Of a stretch of 64,000 nucleotides of DNA, positions 47,701 through 56,245 are shown piece by piece; position 1 is the first letter of the stretch; each line of letters begins with the position of its first letter. A model generated the notes under the pieces. That model was not told where the DNA came from. It did no database searches and worked only from the letters and a program-made list of their open reading frames with translations. Position numbers and translations under genes: made by a program. Source of the DNA: Candidatus Rokubacteria bacterium 13_1_40CM_69_27 (GTDB lineage: Bacteria > Methylomirabilota > Methylomirabilia > Rokubacteriales > CSP1-6); NCBI GenBank assembly GCA_001917535.1, contig MNEF01000116.1, forward strand, positions 54,077 through 118,076, in the 5' to 3' direction.

Positions 47701-49176
47701 CAGCTGGAGACTCGACTGGTCGAGCCCGGCCGGATGCAGCCAGCGGAGGCCGTTCGAGAGGATCAGGGGGAAAGCGACCCGCAGCGGAAAGTCCGTCTTG
47801 AAGAGGTCGAAGCCGAAGAAGATCGCCTTCCGGTCGGGCTCCTCCAGGGCGTAGATGAGCGGGCCGCCCACGGCCTCGACCAGCGGCCGTCCGGCGGCGA
47901 GCGGCCGGACGCGGAGGGCGTCCTCGATCACGACCTTCGCGAACTCGACGTGCCGCATCACGGGATGGGTGCGGTCCCAGTCCATGATCACAGGGCGCTC
48001 GATCCGCCCCAGCGCTTCCAGGGGCACGTCCGGCGGCACCGTGTTGACGAAGATGAACCGCCCGGCGCCGACGCGAGGCGGCGTCACCGAGTCGAGCACG
48101 ACGACGTCGGCCTCGCCCATGCCGCCCTGGTACTGCTCCGGCATCTGCACCTCGAGCGCCACATGCGGATCCGTCCTGAGGACCTTCTCCAGGAACAGGT
48201 TCCCCGGACTCACGAGCAGGACCTGGATCTTCCGCGGGGGCGGCAGGACGGCGTAGGCGACGTTGTCGGTCGCCAGGTCGTCCCGGAGGTCGATGCTCGC
48301 CTTGACCGTGCCCCCACCGGTGTGGCTGAAGGGCAGGACCACGGCGCGCCGGACGTTGGGCTCGAGCGTCAGGGGCTTCTCGGCGATCGGGGTGCCGTCG
48401 AGTTCGAGCGTGAACGTGAATGTCTGCGTCTCCGCCGAGTAATTCACGAAGGAGGCGAAGGCCTGGTAGTCGTAGGAGCCGTAGTAATTCTTGCGGACCG
48501 CCAGGTTGGTGATCCCCACGTTCCGTCCACCCTGGCCGACGCTGACCCAGCGCAGCCGGGGATCGGCCATCTCCGGGGTCGCCGGAAGGTTGAAGGCGCC
48601 GTCGGTGAAGACGTAGATCGCCGCGCGCGGGTCCGCCCCCACCAGCGCCCGAGCGGTCCGCACCGCCTCGGGCATCCGGTGGGGCAGATCGCGCGGCTGG
48701 GCGGCGCGGATGGCCGCCACCGCGTGCTCGCGCTCGCGGGAGAGCGGGGCGAGCACCCGGGGATGCACGCCCGTCTCGACGACCATCACCTCCGCGCCCT
48801 CGCCGAGCCGGCCGACCAGCGCTGCGGCCTGCGACCGGGCGACCGCGAAGCGCGACGAGCCGGCGTCGCGCGCCTTCATCGAGGCCGAAGTGTCCAAGAC
48901 GATGACGACCTTGCGCGCGCCCTGGCCCATCACGGTCACCGCCGGTCGCGCCAGCGCCAGCGTGAGCGCGAGCAGGGCCAGGATCTGCAAGATCAGGAGG
49001 GGGTCACGCTGCAACCGCTGGAAGAAGGCCGAGGCCTCCCGATCGCGGAGCGAGGGATCCCACAGGAGCAGGCTCGGAACCGTGTGCTCGCGCCGCCGGA
49101 CCTTCAGGAAATAGAGCAGGACCAGGGGGAGTGAGAGCGCGAAGACCGCGAACGCCAGGGGCGAGAGAAAGCTCAT
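44776..49176 (-). CDS. Giant BatA/VWA fusion membrane protein (three VWA domains plus a GATase1-like segment)
   Basis: 1466 aa; BatA N-terminus MSFLSPLAFAVFALSLPLVLLYFLKVRRREHTVPSLLLW; MIDAS motifs VLDTSASM, LLDHSDSIS, SIDRSGSM; SNVSSLKLARGQMVNIRDYVREYGGGLIMVGGEESFGLGGYYRTPIEEALPV. Confidence 0.9.
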   Translation of the reverse strand: MSFLSPLAFAVFALSLPLVLLYFLKVRRREHTVPSLLLWDPSLRDREASAFFQRLQRDPLLILQILALLALTLALARPAVTVMGQGARKVVIVLDTSASMKARDAGSSRFAVARSQAAALVGRLGEGAEVMVVETGVHPRVLAPLSREREHAVAAIRAAQPRDLPHRMPEAVRTARALVGADPRAAIYVFTDGAFNLPATPEMADPRLRWVSVGQGGRNVGITNLAVRKNYYGSYDYQAFASFVNYSAETQTFTFTLELDGTPIAEKPLTLEPNVRRAVVLPFSHTGGGTVKASIDLRDDLATDNVAYAVLPPPRKIQVLLVSPGNLFLEKVLRTDPHVALEVQMPEQYQGGMGEADVVVLDSVTPPRVGAGRFIFVNTVPPDVPLEALGRIERPVIMDWDRTHPVMRHVEFAKVVIEDALRVRPLAAGRPLVEAVGGPLIYALEEPDRKAIFFGFDLFKTDFPLRVAFPLILSNGLRWLHPAGLDQSSLQLAAGQPILLPVAHGVTEVTVTTPGGRRVKANVTRGVVSFTETDEVGVYTLGTARGEMRVAVNLADAEESNIAPRPLPAAPGRDPEAATPIPIQRELWQLFVLIAVILLAIEGVLYVRRQTGGRLALPGAAGDRWALALRCALVIVLCATFFKPTLPRWVDRQNIVFLLDHSDSISLAARERSWRFAGEAVKSMRSGDRASLIVFGEDAVVDQALANKPTLERPKAQVSSRGTNLFQAIQLALATLPPGQANRIVMLTDGRQTTGNALAAAQAAKDAGADLFYVPAPLTFEQEVVAESLVLPQEVKFGEPFQAKVVAWSLKDTQARLSLFRNGEFLGSQVVQLNAGKNVFSYRQSLDASGIHVYQAALEVDGDTIEDNNRAVGTVVVRGRPQVLLADKDRSHAQSLAAALRSQNIEVTVVDASQIPKDMGGLQKYDGIVLSNVSSLKLARGQMVNIRDYVREYGGGLIMVGGEESFGLGGYYRTPIEEALPVTMEVKQKIEIPSLAVVLSIDRSGSMAMSTGDEKVTKLDLAKEAAHLVVDLLDERNEVGVMSWDTEFIWDVPVRQARDKGAIHHAIATIKAGGGTDGYPALKEAYAVLFERPALLKHVIFLSDGQMTRGDFAGLLRRMAKDKITVSTVAIGKDADLQLMVDLAKWGRGRFYYTEDSQTIPRIFTLETQLASKASLVEQPFKPQLTAPGHEAMQDIDWKSVPPLGGYVATTLKSTGDLVLMSHQEDPILATWRYGLGRAAAFTSDAKAKWGVLWLRWREFNKFWAQLTRWTLRSGSRSDTVALVERRDGVGEVLVDAVDAKGEFINFLDTQVGVVAPARDRTVIDLEQVAPGRYRGRFPAPQEGVYLIGMAQRRNDRVVGSQIAGLVVPYAQELRDLGVDEAGLRELTELTGGGPLGLPREAFLKSRRQSRIAVESWPWLVGLVAVMLVPEIALRRLGPGVLRRIGAVGRWRRRNAGSARETAGGT

Positions 49177-49186
49177 GCCCGGCCCC

Positions 49187-50077
49187 TCATGCCAGTACCA
49201 GCCCGCGCAGGTGGGACAGCACGAACTCCTCGAAGGGCGTGTCGGTGCTCGCGCGGCGGTAGCCGATCTCCTGCGTGCGGCAGAAGGCCTCCACGCGCTC
49301 CAGGAACACGTGGAGCCGCTCGCGATAGGCGCGCAGCGCGTCGCCGTCCACCGTCAGCTCGCGGACCTCGCCGGTCTCGCTGTCGTGCAGGCGGAGGTCG
49401 CCCCCCAGGGTGGGGTTCAGCTCCTCGGCGTCCAGCAGGTGGACGACATGGACCTCGAAGCGCCGCTCGCGCAGCGCGCGGACGCCGGCTTCGAAGCCCT
49501 GCGGGTCGAGCAGATCCGAAACGAGCACCACCAGCCCCGGCTCGCGCGCGCGCATCGCATAGTTGGCCAGCCCCTCGTTCAGGCTCGTCGCGCCGCCCGA
49601 CTTCAGGGAAACCAAGAAGTCCACCAGCGCCACGAACTGGTTGCGACCGCGCACCGGGGGCCACCCCTCGCTCACCTTCTCCCGCAGCACGCCGACGCCT
49701 ACGCGTTCGAGATTGACCAGGCCGACGAAGCCGATGGCGGCGGCCAGGCGGGCGGCATAGGCGAGCTTGGTCGGCTGGCCGAAGCCCATGGAGTTCGACG
49801 CGTCGACGAGCAGGTGCAGACACAGATCCTCCTCGTCGACGAAGAGCTTGACGTGCAGGCGGTCAAGCCGAGCATAGATGTTCCAGTCGACGTAGCGGAG
49901 ATCGTCGCCGACCCCATAGGGCCGATAGTCCGAAAACTCCACGCTCTGGCCCTTGCGCGGACTGCGGCGCTCGCCCTTCGCCCGCCCCCGGAACGTCCGG
50001 CGCGACGCCACCGAGAGACGCTCGAGCTGGGCGAGGAAATCGGGGGTGAAGAAGCCGTGGTGGGTCGCCGTCGTCAC
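49187..50077 (-). CDS. DUF58 domain protein
   Basis: FRGRAKGERRSPRKGQSVEFSDYRPYGVGDDLRYVDWNIYARLDRLHVKLFVDEEDL. Confidence 0.92.
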   Translation of the reverse strand: MTTATHHGFFTPDFLAQLERLSVASRRTFRGRAKGERRSPRKGQSVEFSDYRPYGVGDDLRYVDWNIYARLDRLHVKLFVDEEDLCLHLLVDASNSMGFGQPTKLAYAARLAAAIGFVGLVNLERVGVGVLREKVSEGWPPVRGRNQFVALVDFLVSLKSGGATSLNEGLANYAMRAREPGLVVLVSDLLDPQGFEAGVRALRERRFEVHVVHLLDAEELNPTLGGDLRLHDSETGEVRELTVDGDALRAYRERLHVFLERVEAFCRTQEIGYRRASTDTPFEEFVLSHLRGLVLA

Positions 50078-50082
50078 GGCTC

Positions 50083-51552
50083 TCAGCGCTCGTCGAGGGC
50101 CTGGAAGTAGTCCTTGATCTGCTCGTGATAGTCGCGCGGCACCTGCTCGCGCGCCAGCGCGTCCTCCATGGCCTTGCGATACTGGCCGATGACGCCCATA
50201 TAAAGCAGCCGTGAGGGCATCTTCCCGCCCTGGCCCGTCATGTTGGTGTCATAGCCCTCCTTGCGACCCCGACGGGCCTCGCCCTCGACCCCGACGTCGT
50301 AGGCGTTGGCCCGCAGCCGCTGGCTCGCATCTCCTTTGGCGGAGGGGCTCTTGCCCTTGCCGGGCAGGAGACCCTCGCCCTCGCCGAAATCCTGCTCGTC
50401 GGCGCCGCTGGCGCCCCGACCGCGGTTGCGCTCGCCGCGCGCGCCACGCTCGCTCTCGCGCCCGCCCCGCAGCCCCTTGCCCGACCGCTGCGCCTCTTCC
50501 ATCGCGCGCAGCTTGTTCAGCGCCTTTTCCATCGCCTCCAGCGCCCTATCTTGTTGTCCGTACTCGAGCGCTTCCATGCCCTCGGCGACGTCGGAGCCCC
50601 AGCTGCCCCCACCCTTGCGCCCGAGCCGTTCCATCTCCTCGAGCAGCTCGCGGAGCTTCTTGGGCGAGATCTGGTCGGGCCGGAGGCCCCCGGTCAGCGC
50701 CTTCGACTTCCGGAAGACCATCTTGTACTGGCTCGCGGTGAAGTCCGACTGGAGATCGGGCAGACGGTCGACCTGCTCGAGCAGCCGCAGGCGCTCGTCG
50801 CCTTTCTTCAGGAAGCTGTTGAAGTCCGGACGCTGCGTGGCCAGCGACGTGTCCTTGAAGATGGCGCTGAGGTCACCCGCCGTCGCCGCGCCGCCCGTCC
50901 CCGCGCGCTGGACAAAGTCCCGCTCATCGAACGCGGGCTTCCGGAGCGCGTCCTTGGGCAGGGACCGCCGATCCTGCTGCACCAGCTCGCCACCGGAGCG
51001 GTCGGTCGGCTCCTCCGATTCGGACAAGGGCGAGAGATCGGGGAAGCGGCCGGTGAGCAGCGGAACCGGCGGGCCCAGCGCCAGCACGAGCGCGGCCAGC
51101 GCCGGCACCGGCAGCCACCACACCTCGCGAGGGAGCACGCGCGGCACGATCTGCCGCGGCTCGACCGCGCCGACCCGCGCGGTTGCGTCGGCGACGAGCG
51201 CGGCGACCAGCGGCGTACGGTCGGGACGATTCGACCATTCGAGCGCCGTCGCCACGCGATCCTGAAGCCCGAAGGCGCGGTCGGCCAGCCGGGCCGCCTC
51301 CGTCGGCGACACGCGCTTCGCCAGGCCCCACACGGCGCCGGCGGCCAGGCCCAGGGGCACGAGCGCGCCCGCCGCGACGAGCGCCCAGGCGCCGAACGCG
51401 ACCTTCAGGACGAGCGCGACGACGCCGGCGACGGCGCCGTAGAAGGCGCCTCGCAGGGCGTAGTGCTCGGCCCGACGCCAGCGCACCTGCGCCGTGATGC
51501 GCCGCACGAGACCTTCGAGCGCCTCGGGATGGGGTCCAGACCCGTCCGGCAT
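50083..51552 (-). CDS. DUF4175-like membrane protein of the MoxR/VWA operon
   Basis: Two N-terminal TM segments, then a long charged Gly/Arg/Glu-rich region (GKGLRGGRESERGARGERNRGRGASGADEQDFGEGEG). Confidence 0.6.
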   Translation of the reverse strand: MPDGSGPHPEALEGLVRRITAQVRWRRAEHYALRGAFYGAVAGVVALVLKVAFGAWALVAAGALVPLGLAAGAVWGLAKRVSPTEAARLADRAFGLQDRVATALEWSNRPDRTPLVAALVADATARVGAVEPRQIVPRVLPREVWWLPVPALAALVLALGPPVPLLTGRFPDLSPLSESEEPTDRSGGELVQQDRRSLPKDALRKPAFDERDFVQRAGTGGAATAGDLSAIFKDTSLATQRPDFNSFLKKGDERLRLLEQVDRLPDLQSDFTASQYKMVFRKSKALTGGLRPDQISPKKLRELLEEMERLGRKGGGSWGSDVAEGMEALEYGQQDRALEAMEKALNKLRAMEEAQRSGKGLRGGRESERGARGERNRGRGASGADEQDFGEGEGLLPGKGKSPSAKGDASQRLRANAYDVGVEGEARRGRKEGYDTNMTGQGGKMPSRLLYMGVIGQYRKAMEDALAREQVPRDYHEQIKDYFQALDER

Positions 51553-51573
51553 CGTGCCCTCCGGCTCCTGCGC

Positions 51574-52587
51574 TCAGCGCAGGAAGGGTTCCTTGTCCTG
51601 AGCGATCTGGCGCTCGACGCCCTCCACGATGTCGCCGACGAGCGCGTCGACGTCCACGGCCTCGGCCTCGCCCTCGAAGTTCAGGATGATGCGGTGGCGG
51701 AGCGCCGGAGCCGCCAGGGCCTTCAGATCCTCGACGCTCACGTTGTAGCGCCCGTCGGCGAGCGCCCGAACCTTTGCGCCCAGCACCAGTGCCTGGGCGC
51801 CGCGCGGGCTGGCGCCGTAGCGCACGAAGCGGCGCGTCGCGTCCGGCGCGTGCTCCCACTCCGGGTGGGTCGCCATGACGACGGCCGAGGCGAGATCGCG
51901 CACGTGAGAGGCGATGGGGACCTCGCGGACCAGCTCCCGGTGGGCGAGCACGGTGGGGCCGGTCATGACGCGATTGACGCTGACCGGGCGCGCGTGGGTC
52001 GTGCGGTCGATGATGGCGTTCAGTTCCTCGAGCGCCGGGTAGCGGACGCGCAGCTTGAAGATGAAGCGGTCGAGCTGCGCCTCCGGCAACGGGTACGTGC
52101 CCTCCATCTCGATGGGGTTCTGAGTGGCCAGGACGAAGAACGGCGACGGCAGCGGGCGGGACGCCCCGCCCACCGTCACGCAGCCCTCCTGCATCCCCTC
52201 CAGCAGGGCCGACTGGGTCTTCGGCGTCGCCCGGTTGATCTCGTCGGCCAGCAGGATGTGGGCGAAGATGGGGCCCTGCTGGAACTGGAAGTGCTTCCGG
52301 CCGGCGGCGTCCTCGACGATGATGTTCGTGCCGATGATGTCGGCCGGCATCAGATCGGGGGTGAATTGGATCCGCGAGAAGGAGAACTCCAGGCCCTCGG
52401 CCAGCGTCTTGATCAGCAGCGTCTTGCCCAGCCCGGGGACGCCCTCCAGGAGCACGTGACCGCCGGCGAACATGCCGATGAGGACGTGGGTGACGATCTC
52501 GCGCTGGCCGACGATCACCTTTTCGACTTCCGCGCGCAGTGCGTTGAAGGCGGAGACAAACTCCTGGACCCGAGCCTCCTGCGTCAT
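51574..52587 (-). CDS. MoxR-family AAA+ ATPase
   Basis: VIVGQREIVTHVLIGMFAGGHVLLEGVPGLGKTLLIKTLAEGL...LADEINRATPKTQSALLEGMQEG. Confidence 0.94.
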   Translation of the reverse strand: MTQEARVQEFVSAFNALRAEVEKVIVGQREIVTHVLIGMFAGGHVLLEGVPGLGKTLLIKTLAEGLEFSFSRIQFTPDLMPADIIGTNIIVEDAAGRKHFQFQQGPIFAHILLADEINRATPKTQSALLEGMQEGCVTVGGASRPLPSPFFVLATQNPIEMEGTYPLPEAQLDRFIFKLRVRYPALEELNAIIDRTTHARPVSVNRVMTGPTVLAHRELVREVPIASHVRDLASAVVMATHPEWEHAPDATRRFVRYGASPRGAQALVLGAKVRALADGRYNVSVEDLKALAAPALRHRIILNFEGEAEAVDVDALVGDIVEGVERQIAQDKEPFLR

Positions 52588-52624
52588 CGAGGCCTCCTCT
52601 TCTCCCGCGCCCGACCTCACTCGA

Positions 52625-52670
52625 TTCTAGGCACAAGCGGGGCGACACTTCTAGGAATAAGCAAGGCGAC
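52625..52670. repeat. Tandem 22-bp direct repeat upstream of moxR (24-bp period)
   Basis: TTCTAGGCACAAGCGGGGCGAC / TTCTAGGAATAAGCAAGGCGAC, 18/22 identical. Confidence 0.7.
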
Positions 52671-52704
52671 CGCCAATGCGAGCGCCGGTCCCGGCCGCGT
52701 CACG

Positions 52705-54804
52705 TCACCGGACCGCCACTGGCCGCGTTTCGAGCAGCAGATCGACCGCCCACGCGCCCCGGCCCCGTGCGCCGACGACGATCGGATTCACGTCGAGCGC
52801 CTGCAGACGCTCGCCCAGCGCACCGGCCAGCCGGGCGACGCCGGCGATGGCGGCGACCAGTGCCGGCACGTCGGCGGCCGGCGCGCCCCGAAAGCCCCGC
52901 AGCACACCGAGCGAACGGACCTCCCTCAGCATCGCCAGGATCTCGCCGCGCGTGACCGGCAGCGGCCGCGCAGTCGTATCTCCGAGGAGCTCTGCCTGCA
53001 CGCCGCCGGCGCCGACGACGAGCAGCGGCCCAAAGGTCGGGTCGCGGGTGACGCCGACCAGCACCTCGACGCCATCGACCATCGGCTGGACGAGTAGCCC
53101 CTCGGCCCGGTAGCGCCGCGCCGTGGTCAGCAAGCGCCCCGCCGCCCGGCTCACCTCGTCCGCCGTGCGGAGGTTGAGCGCCAGCGCGCCTGCCTCGGTC
53201 TTGTGCGGCAGGTCGCGGGCCACGACCTTCAGGACGACCGGGAAGCCCAGACGGCGTGCGGCTCGCGCCGCCGCCGCCGGCGTGGCCACGAGCGCCTCGG
53301 GGGCCAGGGGGATCCCCGCCCGGCGGGCCAGCGCGGCGGCCTCTGCGTAGGACAGCGGCCCAGGCCGGGCGGCCGGCGGTCGCAGGCGGGCGCGCTCCAG
53401 CGCCGCCCACCGCGCGTTCCGACGCGCCCAGGCGCTCTGCGCCGCGGCGAAGTCGCGGGCGGCGGCCAGGGCGAGCGCAGCGGTCCTGGGATTCCTGAAG
53501 CAGGCCACGCCCTCCGTGTCGAGCACGGAGATGCCGGCGTCGGTGAGGCTGCCGCCGAGCCAGCAGACCACGACCGGCTTGTCGGCGGCGTGCGCAACGC
53601 GCGCGACGTTCCGCGCCCGCTCGACACCGCGGGCGCCGGTGACCGCGGTCAGGACGGTGTCGATGCGCTCGTCACCCACCACCGTGGCCAGCACCTGCTC
53701 GAAGAGGGCCTCGCTGAGCCCGGCCGTGACGTCGACCGGATTGTCGCGGGTCACGGCGTACTCCGGCAGGAGTGCGGCGAGCGCCCGCCCGGTCGACGCA
53801 CTCAGGCGCGGCAGCGCCAGACCGCGCGCTTCCAGCTGGTCGGCCGTCATGATGGACGCGCCCCCGGAGGTGGTCAGCACGCCGACGCCGCGGCGCGGGC
53901 TCCGTCGCTCCCGGCTGAGGAAGCCCGCGACCTCCACCAGCTCCTCGAAGGTCTCGACGTCGACGATGCTCAGCTGACGCGCCACAGCGCGCCAGGCCTC
54001 GTGCGACCCGGCCAACGCTCCCGTATGGGTCAGCGCGTTGCGACGGCCCGCGCTCGAGCGGCCGAGCTTCAGCGCCACCAGCGGTTTGCCCGTCTCCAGA
54101 AGCCGTCCCGCCGCTGCTTTGAACCGCTCGCCGTCGCGGATGCCCTCGGCCGCCAGCGCGACCGCCCGCGTCCGCGGGTCCTCGGCGAAGTACTCCAGAC
54201 ACTCGGACACCGTGATGCCGATCTCGTTGCCGGTGGAGACCATGGCGCTCACGCCGATCATCCGGTCGAACGCGCGGTTGACGACGACGCCCCCGAGCGC
54301 GCCGCTCTGGGAGGCGATCCCCAGCGCACCCGGGATGAGGCGATCGATGCCGCCGGCCGGCGAGAACGTCAGCGGCACGCGGTCCCAGCAGTTGATGAAT
54401 CCGAGCATGTTGGGTCCGAGCACGGTCATCCCCGCCGCGTCCGCGATCGCCCGCAGCGCTTCCTGCCGGGCCCGCCCCGCCGCGTCGGTCTCGCCGAAGC
54501 CGGCGGTGAGGATGATGGCGTTCGGGATCTTGAGCCGGGCGGCCTCCTCGAGAACAGCCGGCACATCGCCGCCCGGCACGCCGACCCACACCGCGTCGGG
54601 ACGCTCGGGCAGATCGGCCAGGGACGGATAGGCGCGGAGCCCTCCGATCTCGGCGTGCCGCGGATTCACCGGGTAGATCTGACCCGGGTAACCGTGCTTC
54701 TGCAGATAGAGCAGCGGCCGAGCGCCCGGGCGCGTGAGGTCGCTCGGACAACCGACCAGCGCCACGCTGCGTGGGTTGAGGAACGCCGCCAGCCGGGAGC
54801 TCAC
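52705..54804 (-). CDS. NDP-forming acyl-CoA synthetase (acetate-CoA ligase family, fused alpha/beta)
   Basis: LNPRSVALVGCPSD...TAGFGETDAAGR...IASQSGALGG...NALTHTGALAGSH...PVVLKVVARDLPHKTEAGALALNL; GTG start. Confidence 0.92.
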   Translation of the reverse strand: MSSRLAAFLNPRSVALVGCPSDLTRPGARPLLYLQKHGYPGQIYPVNPRHAEIGGLRAYPSLADLPERPDAVWVGVPGGDVPAVLEEAARLKIPNAIILTAGFGETDAAGRARQEALRAIADAAGMTVLGPNMLGFINCWDRVPLTFSPAGGIDRLIPGALGIASQSGALGGVVVNRAFDRMIGVSAMVSTGNEIGITVSECLEYFAEDPRTRAVALAAEGIRDGERFKAAAGRLLETGKPLVALKLGRSSAGRRNALTHTGALAGSHEAWRAVARQLSIVDVETFEELVEVAGFLSRERRSPRRGVGVLTTSGGASIMTADQLEARGLALPRLSASTGRALAALLPEYAVTRDNPVDVTAGLSEALFEQVLATVVGDERIDTVLTAVTGARGVERARNVARVAHAADKPVVVCWLGGSLTDAGISVLDTEGVACFRNPRTAALALAAARDFAAAQSAWARRNARWAALERARLRPPAARPGPLSYAEAAALARRAGIPLAPEALVATPAAAARAARRLGFPVVLKVVARDLPHKTEAGALALNLRTADEVSRAAGRLLTTARRYRAEGLLVQPMVDGVEVLVGVTRDPTFGPLLVVGAGGVQAELLGDTTARPLPVTRGEILAMLREVRSLGVLRGFRGAPAADVPALVAAIAGVARLAGALGERLQALDVNPIVVGARGRGAWAVDLLLETRPVAVR

Positions 54805-55847
54805 GCCGAGGGAACCGGAACCAGGCGCCGGTAGACGCCGAGATACCCGTCGATCTCGCGCTCGGGCGGGTACAGCGCGCGCACATGCGCCCGTCCCGCC
54901 GCGCCGAGGCGATCCCGCAACGCGGGATCGCCGGCGAGCCTCTCGGCCTGCCGCTCGAAGTCGCGCTCGTCGCGGAAGAGGAGGCCGGTGACACCCTCCT
55001 CGACCAGCGATCGGTTGCCTTCGATGTCGGAGGCGAGGACGGCGCGGCCCATCGCCAGGGCCTCCAGAACGGAGTTGGCCATTCCGCCTTCCGAAACCGA
55101 GCAATTGAGGACGACATCGGCCTGGGCGAGCAGCGACGCCATCTGGGCGTGGGGCATCGTGCCGACATAACGCGCCCAGGGCAGACCGTCAAGCGCCTGG
55201 AGCAGCGCCTCGCCCTCGTCGGGATCGAGCACGGGCCCGGCGTATAGCAGGCGCACCTCCGGCCGGCGCGCCACCACCCGCCCGAGCGGCGCTAGCGGCA
55301 AGCGGGGGTTCTTGACCATCCGGACGCCAGCCGGGAACACGAAAAGCGTGCGTCGCGCCGGCAATGTCCAGCGCGCCGGGAGATCGAAGGGCTCGCCGGC
55401 CGTCAGCAGCGCGGACTGGGCGATCGTCACGATGCGGCCGCGCAGGTCGGGCAGCGCTCCGCTGATGCGCTCGCCGATGGACTCGTGAAAGACGACCAGG
55501 GCCGCGGCGCCCTCCAGCACCCGCCGCACGACCGGGGCGCGCTCGGGATCGAAGAGGTCGTGATTGGCGTCGGTCCCCGTGAGCGTGACGACGAGCGGCA
55601 GCTCCCGGTGGCGGGCCAGCCGCAGGGCGAGCGGGCCCGATCGATACGCGTGGAAGGCGTGGATCAGGGAGGGCGCGAAGGCCTCCACCGCGGCTTCGAC
55701 GACGGCTTCGGGGGTCGCCGACAGGTCCCAGATGGCCAGGTCTATTCCTCGCTGCCGCAGACCGCGCCCGATGCGGTCGACGGTCACCGCATTACCGCGG
55801 ACCGACGGGAAGGCGAAGGGCGTGAGGAGCGCGATCCGCGACGGCAT
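54801..55847 (-). CDS. GT4-type glycosyltransferase
   Basis: MPSRIALLTPFAFPSVRGNAVTVDRIGRGLRQRG...VLNCSVSEGGMANSVLEALAMGRAVLASDIEGNRSLV. Confidence 0.88.
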   Translation of the reverse strand: MPSRIALLTPFAFPSVRGNAVTVDRIGRGLRQRGIDLAIWDLSATPEAVVEAAVEAFAPSLIHAFHAYRSGPLALRLARHRELPLVVTLTGTDANHDLFDPERAPVVRRVLEGAAALVVFHESIGERISGALPDLRGRIVTIAQSALLTAGEPFDLPARWTLPARRTLFVFPAGVRMVKNPRLPLAPLGRVVARRPEVRLLYAGPVLDPDEGEALLQALDGLPWARYVGTMPHAQMASLLAQADVVLNCSVSEGGMANSVLEALAMGRAVLASDIEGNRSLVEEGVTGLLFRDERDFERQAERLAGDPALRDRLGAAGRAHVRALYPPEREIDGYLGVYRRLVPVPSA

Positions 55848-55934
55848 CGCCCCGAGGATACCGATGTGCGGGAGCCCAGTCCAGCCGGACCCCAAAGAAT
55901 CCCCGGAGGGCGCCCCTTCATCAACATATATATA

Positions 55935-56228
55935 ATGGTGGTGATGCCCGGATCCGAGGACCCTGCAGAAGCCCCCGCGGGGCAGCCGTCCGAGATCGAG
56001 TGTCGGCAGATCGCCGAGCTGCTGGCCGATTATCTCGAAGGCACCCTACCCCGGCGAACCGCCGAGCTGCTCGAGTGGCACATCGACGGTTGTGCTCCCT
56101 GCATCGCCTTCGTCAACACCTACCGCGGCACCATCCGGGCCACCCACACGCTCCACGCGACCGAGATCCCACCCGAGCTGAAGAAGCGCCTCCTGACTTT
56201 CCTCCGCGCCCAGCGCAAATCACCGTAG
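55935..56228 (+). CDS. Zinc-finger (zf-HC2/ZAS) anti-sigma-like small protein
   Basis: IECRQIAELLADYLEGTLPRRTAELLEWHIDGCAPCIAFVNTYRGTI (H-x3-C-x2-C). Confidence 0.82.
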   Translation: MVVMPGSEDPAEAPAGQPSEIECRQIAELLADYLEGTLPRRTAELLEWHIDGCAPCIAFVNTYRGTIRATHTLHATEIPPELKKRLLTFLRAQRKSP

Positions 56229-56245
56229 CCCGAGGCCCGTTCGAG

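Noticed and set aside
45508-49134. 1208-aa plus-strand ORF
   Set aside because: Antisense to the VWA fusion gene; low-complexity Arg/His/Gly/Asp-rich translation typical of a spurious frame in high-GC DNA.
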